Below are positions 6,390 to 11,192 of a DNA stretch of 11,192 nt, in pieces (the first letter of the stretch is position 1; each line of letters begins with the position of its first letter). The translations under genes were made by a program, and so were the position numbers. The notes below the pieces were generated by a model. It made no database searches and had not been told where the DNA came from. It worked only from the letters and a program-made list of their open reading frames with translations. Source of the DNA: Proteobacteria bacterium ST_bin12 (lineage in GTDB: Bacteria; Pseudomonadota; Gammaproteobacteria; Burkholderiales; Methylophilaceae); the NCBI GenBank assembly GCA_002083635.1, contig MSXP01000006.1, positions 288,934 through 300,125 of the forward strand. Direction: 5' to 3'.

Positions 6390-9300
6390 TTACGCTGCAA
6401 CCAGCGCTTTATCTTCTGCCAGTTCAATTAATGCACGTTTATATTCATTTGGCATTACTTTTACAAACTTCGTTCTGTAATTGACCCAATCCGCCAGCAT
6501 TGCTTTTGCGCGCTCGCTACTTGTGTATTTTGCATGGTTTTCAATCAAGGTTTTAAGCGTGATTTCATCTGGTTGATCTAGGTGATGAATTTTGCCAACA
6601 CTTGATTCTGCACTTTCTACCTTTTCAAGCGCTACCATGCTCATATTGCAGCGTTTAGCAAATTGACCGTCTTCATCATACACATAAGCCACGCCACCAC
6701 TCATACCTGCCGCAAAGTTTTGGCCTGTTACGCCTAAAACAACAACCGTGCCGCCAGTCATATATTCACAGCCGTGGTTGCCAACACCTTCAACTACAGC
6801 AGATGCGCCCGAGTTACGCACACAGAAACGCTCGCCTGCAACGCCGCTGAAATAAGATTCGCCAGTGGTTGCGCCGTACATAACGGTATTACCAACAATA
6901 ATATTTTCATGCGAAACCGCATTAAACGCCTGCGGTTTTCGAATGACAATTTTACCGCCGCACAAACCTTTACCCACGTAATCGTTACCTTCACCTGTTA
7001 ACTCAAACGTAATGCCCTTGGCTAAAAATGCCGCAAAACTTTGGCCCGATGTACCAGTAAAGTTGATATGAATAGTGTCATCTGGCAAACCTTTATTGCC
7101 GTAGCGAGTAGCCACTTGATTCGACAACATAGTACCCACCGTACGATTGGTGTTGGTGATTGGTAAATTAAGCACCACTTTTTCGCCTGTTTCTAGCGCA
7201 TTTTTGGCTAAAGCTAACAATTGATTATCTAGCGCATTTACCAAACCGTGATCTTGCACATCGTTATTTTTGCGCGACACGCTAGCTGGCATTTCTGGCA
7301 AGTGGAATACTTTGCTGAAATCTAAGCCATTAATTTTCCAATGGTCTATGCCTGCTTGCATATCCAACAAATCGGCACGGCCAATTAAATCATCGAATTT
7401 CGCAATACCGATAGATGCCATCAACTCGCGCACTTCTTCAGCTACAAAGAAGAAATAATTCACCACATGCTCTGGCTGGCCAGTAAATCGTTTACGCAAT
7501 TCTGGATCTTGCGTCGCCACACCAACAGGGCAAGTGTTCAGATGGCATTTACGCATCATAATACAGCCCTCAACCACTAAAGGCGCGGTTGCAAAACCAA
7601 ATTCATCAGCACCCAATAATGCACCAATTAGCACATCACGGCCTGTTTTCATTTGACCATCCACTTGCACAACCACACGGCCACGCAACTGATTCAGCAC
7701 GAGTGTCTGTTGTGTTTCGGCCAAACCAAGTTCCCAAGGTGTGCCTGCATGTTTAACCGATGATATCGGGGATGCACCCGTACCGCCATCATGACCAGCC
7801 ACTACGATATGGTCTGACTTGGCTTTTGCCACACCAGCAGCCACGGTACCAATACCTGTTTCTGAAACCAGTTTTACTGAGATAGATGCTTTAGGATTGG
7901 CATTTTTAAGGTCATGAATCAACTGTGCTAAATCTTCAATTGAATAAATATCATGGTGCGGCGGTGGCGAAATTAAGCCCACACCAGGTACAGAAAAACG
8001 TAATTTTGCGATATATTCTGACACTTTATGGCCAGGTAATTGGCCGCCTTCGCCTGGTTTTGCACCTTGCGCCATTTTAATTTGAATTTGGTCTGCATTC
8101 GCTAAATATTCTGCCGTTACACCAAAACGACCAGATGCCACTTGCTTAATACGTGAGCGCATTGAATCGCCCGCTTTAAGTGGAATATCGCGCTCAATAT
8201 TTTTTGCGCCAATCACATTAGCCATTGTCGTGTCGTGCGCTACTGGAATAAAGCGTTTTGCGTCTTCACCACCTTCGCCTGTATTCGATTTACCACCGAT
8301 GCGATTCATTGCAATGGCTAAGGTTGCATGTGCTTCGGTAGAGATTGACCCTAAAGACATCGCACCTGTTGCGAAGCGTTTAACGATTTCTTTTGCTGGC
8401 TCTACTGAGTCTAAAGGAATTGATTTGCCTGTTGATTTAATTTCAAACAAACCACGCAAAGTCATATGACGACGTGTTTGGTCGTTAATTAATTTTGCGT
8501 ACTCTTTATAAGTGTTAGCAGAATTCGTGCGTGTTGCATGTTGTAATTTAGCAATCGAATCTGGCGTCCACATATGTTCTTCACCACGCACGCGGAATGC
8601 GTATTCGCCACCAGCGTCCAAGCTATTCGCCAAAACTGGGTCATCACCAAAAGCGCTGGTATGCAAACGTACCGCTTCTTCAGCCACTTGGTCTAAGCCT
8701 ATGCCTTCAATATTCGTGGCTGTGCCTGTGAAATATTTGTCTACAAACGCTGTATTTAAGCCAATTGCCTCAAATATCTGTGCACCACAGTAAGACTGAT
8801 AGGTAGAAATGCCCATTTTCGACATCACTTTATATAAGCCTTTGCCGATGGCTTTAACGAACTTTTTAACCGCTTCGTAATTGTCTTTGCTACCCATGTG
8901 GTTAATGGTTTCGAAAGCCAACCATGGGCAAACCGCTTCAGCACCATAACCTGCTAGCAAGGCAAAATGGTGCACTTCGCGTGCAGAGCCAGTATCGATT
9001 ACTAAACCAGTACTGGTTCTTAGGCCAGATTTGACTAAATGCTCATGTGTTGCAGAGCAGGCTAATAATGCAGGAATAGGTAGGCGTGCATCACTTACGC
9101 TTCTATCTGAAAGAATCAAAATATTAAAACCGTCACGCACCGCTTTTTCGGCAACACTAGCAATATTGGCTACCGCAGCTGCCATACCATCTTTGCCTAG
9201 TGCAGCAGGGTAAGTGATATCTAACACCATTGATTTATATTGGTTTTGCGTAAGTGTAGCAATCACTTTTAATTGCTCTAGCTCATCTAGCGTCAGTACT

Positions 9301-11042
9301 GGCTGCGCTGCTTCTAGACGCATTGGAGGCTTTGTTTCATCAATGCCAAGTAAATTTGGTTTAGGGCCAATAAACGTCACCAAAGACATCACTAACTCTT
9401 CGCGAATCGGATCAATTGGCGGGTTGGTCACTTGTGCGAATAACTGCTTAAAGTAGTTATACAATAATTTTGGCTTTGCTGATAACACTGGCAATGCAGC
9501 GTCGTTACCCATTGAACCAGCACCTTCTTCGCCGTTGGCTACCATTGGTGCCATCACAAATTTGATGTCTTCTTGTGTATAGCCAAACGCTTGTTGAGTA
9601 TCCAGAAGATTAGCCGTCATTTCTAGTGTGCTATCTACTTTTGGCATATCGCTTAAGAAATAGCGTGTTTTTTCAATCCATTGTTTGTACGGTTTGGCTG
9701 TTGCTAATGCATTTTTCACTTCAGCATCGCCAATAATACGGCTTTGCTCTGTGTCGATTAGCAGCATTTTTCCTGGCTCTAAACGCCATTTTTTCACGAT
9801 TTTTTCTTGTGGGAAAGTCAGTACACCCATTTCAGAAGCCATCATCACAATGTCATCATCCGTGACTAGATAGCGGGCAGGACGCAAGCCATTGCGGTCC
9901 AATGTGGCGCCAATCATGCGACCATCGGTAAACGCTACTGCTGCTGGGCCATCCCATGGCTCCATCAGCGCTGCGTGATATTCATAAAAGGCGCGGCGCT
10001 CTCCATCCATCAGATATTGTCCTGCGGCATCTTTGGCGCCCCATGCTTCAGGAATCAACATCATCATCGCATGCGGCAAGCTGTAACCGCCCGCTACTAA
10101 CAACTCTAAACAGTTATCAAAACAAGCAGAATCGGATTGGCCTTCAACAATCAATGGCCAAAGTTTGTCCAAATCTTCACCAATCACGCTAGATTTCATC
10201 GTTTCGTGACGTGCTGCCATCCAGTTCACGTTACCTTGCACAGTGTTAATTTCACCGTTGTGGGCAATCATGCGGAATGGGTGCGCTAGATCCCACGCTG
10301 GAAATGTATTGGTTGAAAAACGCTGGTGCACTAGTGCTAGCGCTGAAACGATGCTCTCATCATTTAAATCGGTGTAGTAAACACCCACTTCGTTCGCTAA
10401 CAACATGCCTTTGTAGACAATAGTACGTGAAGATAGGGACGGCATATAGAATGCCGCTTTGTCGCTTAAATTTAGTGCACGCACGGCATGTTCAATGCGT
10501 TTGCGAATCACAAATAGCTTGCGCTCAAATACGTTTGGATCTTGCACGGTGCTGGCAATAATCACTTGGCGCATAATTGGCTCAACATCGCGCGCAGCTT
10601 GAGCAATATTGCTGTTATCCACTGGTACATCGCGCCAGCCCAAGAATGTTTGATTTTCTTCAGCGATAATTTGCGTAATCAATGTCTCGCAAGCTTCGCG
10701 ATTTTTGGCAACTTGCGGCAAAAACACGTTACCAACAGCGTATTGACCAGCATCTGGTAACGCAATATTCAGTTTTGCTGCCTCTTTGCGCATAAATGCG
10801 TCAGGCAACTGCATTAATAAACCTGCGCCATCGCCCAATTTAGGGTCGTAGCCCGTTGCGCCTCTATGCGTTAGATTGGTTAGCAACTCTAAGCCTTTTT
10901 GCACAATTGCATGGCTTTTCTTGCCTTTGATATGCGCGACAAAGCCTACGCCACAAGCGTCTTTTTCGTTGCGCTTGTCATATAAACCTTGGTTTTGCGG
11001 TGCAAGATTACTGATGGTTTCACTGGTGTTCAAGGATTGCAT
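6390..11042 (-). CDS. gltB: glutamate synthase (NADPH) large subunit
   Basis: GltB hydrolyses glutamine at its N-terminal amidotransferase site, channels ammonia through the protein and adds it to 2-oxoglutarate at an FMN site, giving two glutamates. With the ATG at 11042 it has 1550 residues. A 29-residue propeptide precedes Cys30 (DACGVGF), the class II amidotransferase nucleophile expected to become the mature N-terminus. The amidotransferase domain follows (LTHRGATGYD, SDSACFDN), then the central linker domain. The FMN synthase barrel contains GEGGED near 922, and the [3Fe-4S] cysteines are C1160, C1166 and C1171 (CIMMRKCHLNTCPVGVATQ). The C-terminal glycine-rich beta-helix is from about 1250. 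The frame is open upstream to a TTG at 11117, giving 1575 aa. I prefer the ATG, although neither start has a strong Shine-Dalgarno. It is the first gene of the gltBD operon. Confidence 0.95.
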   Translation of the reverse strand: MQSLNTSETISNLAPQNQGLYDKRNEKDACGVGFVAHIKGKKSHAIVQKGLELLTNLTHRGATGYDPKLGDGAGLLMQLPDAFMRKEAAKLNIALPDAGQYAVGNVFLPQVAKNREACETLITQIIAEENQTFLGWRDVPVDNSNIAQAARDVEPIMRQVIIASTVQDPNVFERKLFVIRKRIEHAVRALNLSDKAAFYMPSLSSRTIVYKGMLLANEVGVYYTDLNDESIVSALALVHQRFSTNTFPAWDLAHPFRMIAHNGEINTVQGNVNWMAARHETMKSSVIGEDLDKLWPLIVEGQSDSACFDNCLELLVAGGYSLPHAMMMLIPEAWGAKDAAGQYLMDGERRAFYEYHAALMEPWDGPAAVAFTDGRMIGATLDRNGLRPARYLVTDDDIVMMASEMGVLTFPQEKIVKKWRLEPGKMLLIDTEQSRIIGDAEVKNALATAKPYKQWIEKTRYFLSDMPKVDSTLEMTANLLDTQQAFGYTQEDIKFVMAPMVANGEEGAGSMGNDAALPVLSAKPKLLYNYFKQLFAQVTNPPIDPIREELVMSLVTFIGPKPNLLGIDETKPPMRLEAAQPVLTLDELEQLKVIATLTQNQYKSMVLDITYPAALGKDGMAAAVANIASVAEKAVRDGFNILILSDRSVSDARLPIPALLACSATHEHLVKSGLRTSTGLVIDTGSAREVHHFALLAGYGAEAVCPWLAFETINHMGSKDNYEAVKKFVKAIGKGLYKVMSKMGISTYQSYCGAQIFEAIGLNTAFVDKYFTGTATNIEGIGLDQVAEEAVRLHTSAFGDDPVLANSLDAGGEYAFRVRGEEHMWTPDSIAKLQHATRTNSANTYKEYAKLINDQTRRHMTLRGLFEIKSTGKSIPLDSVEPAKEIVKRFATGAMSLGSISTEAHATLAIAMNRIGGKSNTGEGGEDAKRFIPVAHDTTMANVIGAKNIERDIPLKAGDSMRSRIKQVASGRFGVTAEYLANADQIQIKMAQGAKPGEGGQLPGHKVSEYIAKLRFSVPGVGLISPPPHHDIYSIEDLAQLIHDLKNANPKASISVKLVSETGIGTVAAGVAKAKSDHIVVAGHDGGTGASPISSVKHAGTPWELGLAETQQTLVLNQLRGRVVVQVDGQMKTGRDVLIGALLGADEFGFATAPLVVEGCIMMRKCHLNTCPVGVATQDPELRKRFTGQPEHVVNYFFFVAEEVRELMASIGIAKFDDLIGRADLLDMQAGIDHWKINGLDFSKVFHLPEMPASVSRKNNDVQDHGLVNALDNQLLALAKNALETGEKVVLNLPITNTNRTVGTMLSNQVATRYGNKGLPDDTIHINFTGTSGQSFAAFLAKGITFELTGEGNDYVGKGLCGGKIVIRKPQAFNAVSHENIIVGNTVMYGATTGESYFSGVAGERFCVRNSGASAVVEGVGNHGCEYMTGGTVVVLGVTGQNFAAGMSGGVAYVYDEDGQFAKRCNMSMVALEKVESAESSVGKIHHLDQPDEITLKTLIENHAKYTSSERAKAMLADWVNYRTKFVKVMPNEYKRALIELAEDKALVAA

Positions 11043-11156
11043 ATTTTGGCCCAAAAATTCACTATCAAAACATTTAGCGGAACCTTCAATAATACCGTTT
11101 AAAGCTTTCAAGTTCAATTGCTTAAGGCTAAATTGACCCTAGTTTTAGCACAAAAA

Positions 11157-11185
11157 TGCGTATCTTTATTAAAATAATTTGACAA
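11157..11185 (-). promoter_or_regulatory. candidate promoter of gltBD
   Basis: On the minus strand TTGTCA (11180-11185, five of six consensus bases) is followed after 17 nt by TACGCA (11157-11162), a poor -10. The TTTATATTG and AATAAAG surroundings are AT-rich. It would place transcription start about 100 nt upstream of the ATG at 11042. The rest of the upstream region is outside the window. Confidence 0.25.
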
Positions 11186-11192
11186 TATAAAT

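Noticed and set aside
6341..6427. 29-residue N-terminal extension of gltD overlapping gltB
   Set aside because: It is basic, not family-like, lies partly inside gltB, and a well-placed AAGGG precedes the internal ATG at 6340.
1..11192. CRISPR array, tRNA, rRNA, transposase, prophage or defence system
   Set aside because: No regularly spaced repeats, tRNA-like cloverleaf, mobile-element protein or defence-family protein was seen; the spacers are all under about 150 nt.

Overview
The window looks like ordinary chromosome from a methylotrophic betaproteobacterium, most likely Methylophilaceae (Methylotenera-like). This is an inference from three things: a formaldehyde-activating-enzyme (Fae) family protein, a periplasmic metallo-hydrolase resembling the 'quinoprotein relay system' group, and moderately AT-rich DNA carrying typical proteobacterial gltB, gltD and hemE. 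I see no rRNA, tRNA, CRISPR array, phage gene or transposase. Coding is dense, and nine genes are supported.

Left part (1-2000). A 76-residue protein of unknown function, with a very strong ribosome binding site, lies downstream of a divergent Fae paralog (384-935). A GNAT acetyltransferase (1049-1483) is upstream of fae. All three are on the minus strand. A DoxX-type membrane protein (1593-1961) is transcribed divergently from the GNAT gene and ends in a good hairpin terminator.

Middle (2015-3708). An exported metallo-beta-lactamase-fold hydrolase (minus strand) and a four-helix cytochrome b561 (plus strand) are divergent across a 143-nt spacer. This pairing suggests a periplasmic or membrane redox function. 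Its details cannot be read from sequence.

Right part (3760-11117, minus strand). gltB and gltD encode the large and small subunits of NADPH-dependent glutamate synthase, the GOGAT half of ammonium assimilation. hemE (uroporphyrinogen III decarboxylase, haem synthesis) follows in the same direction. An AT-rich hairpin separates gltD from hemE. A perfect 22-bp inverted repeat separates hemE from the convergent cytochrome gene and also encodes the last codons of hemE.

I found no convincing new multi-gene system. The points most worth a second look are the Fae paralog that has lost the family's catalytic histidine, the unknown 76-residue protein next to it, the hydrolase/cytochrome pair, and the two intergenic palindromes.
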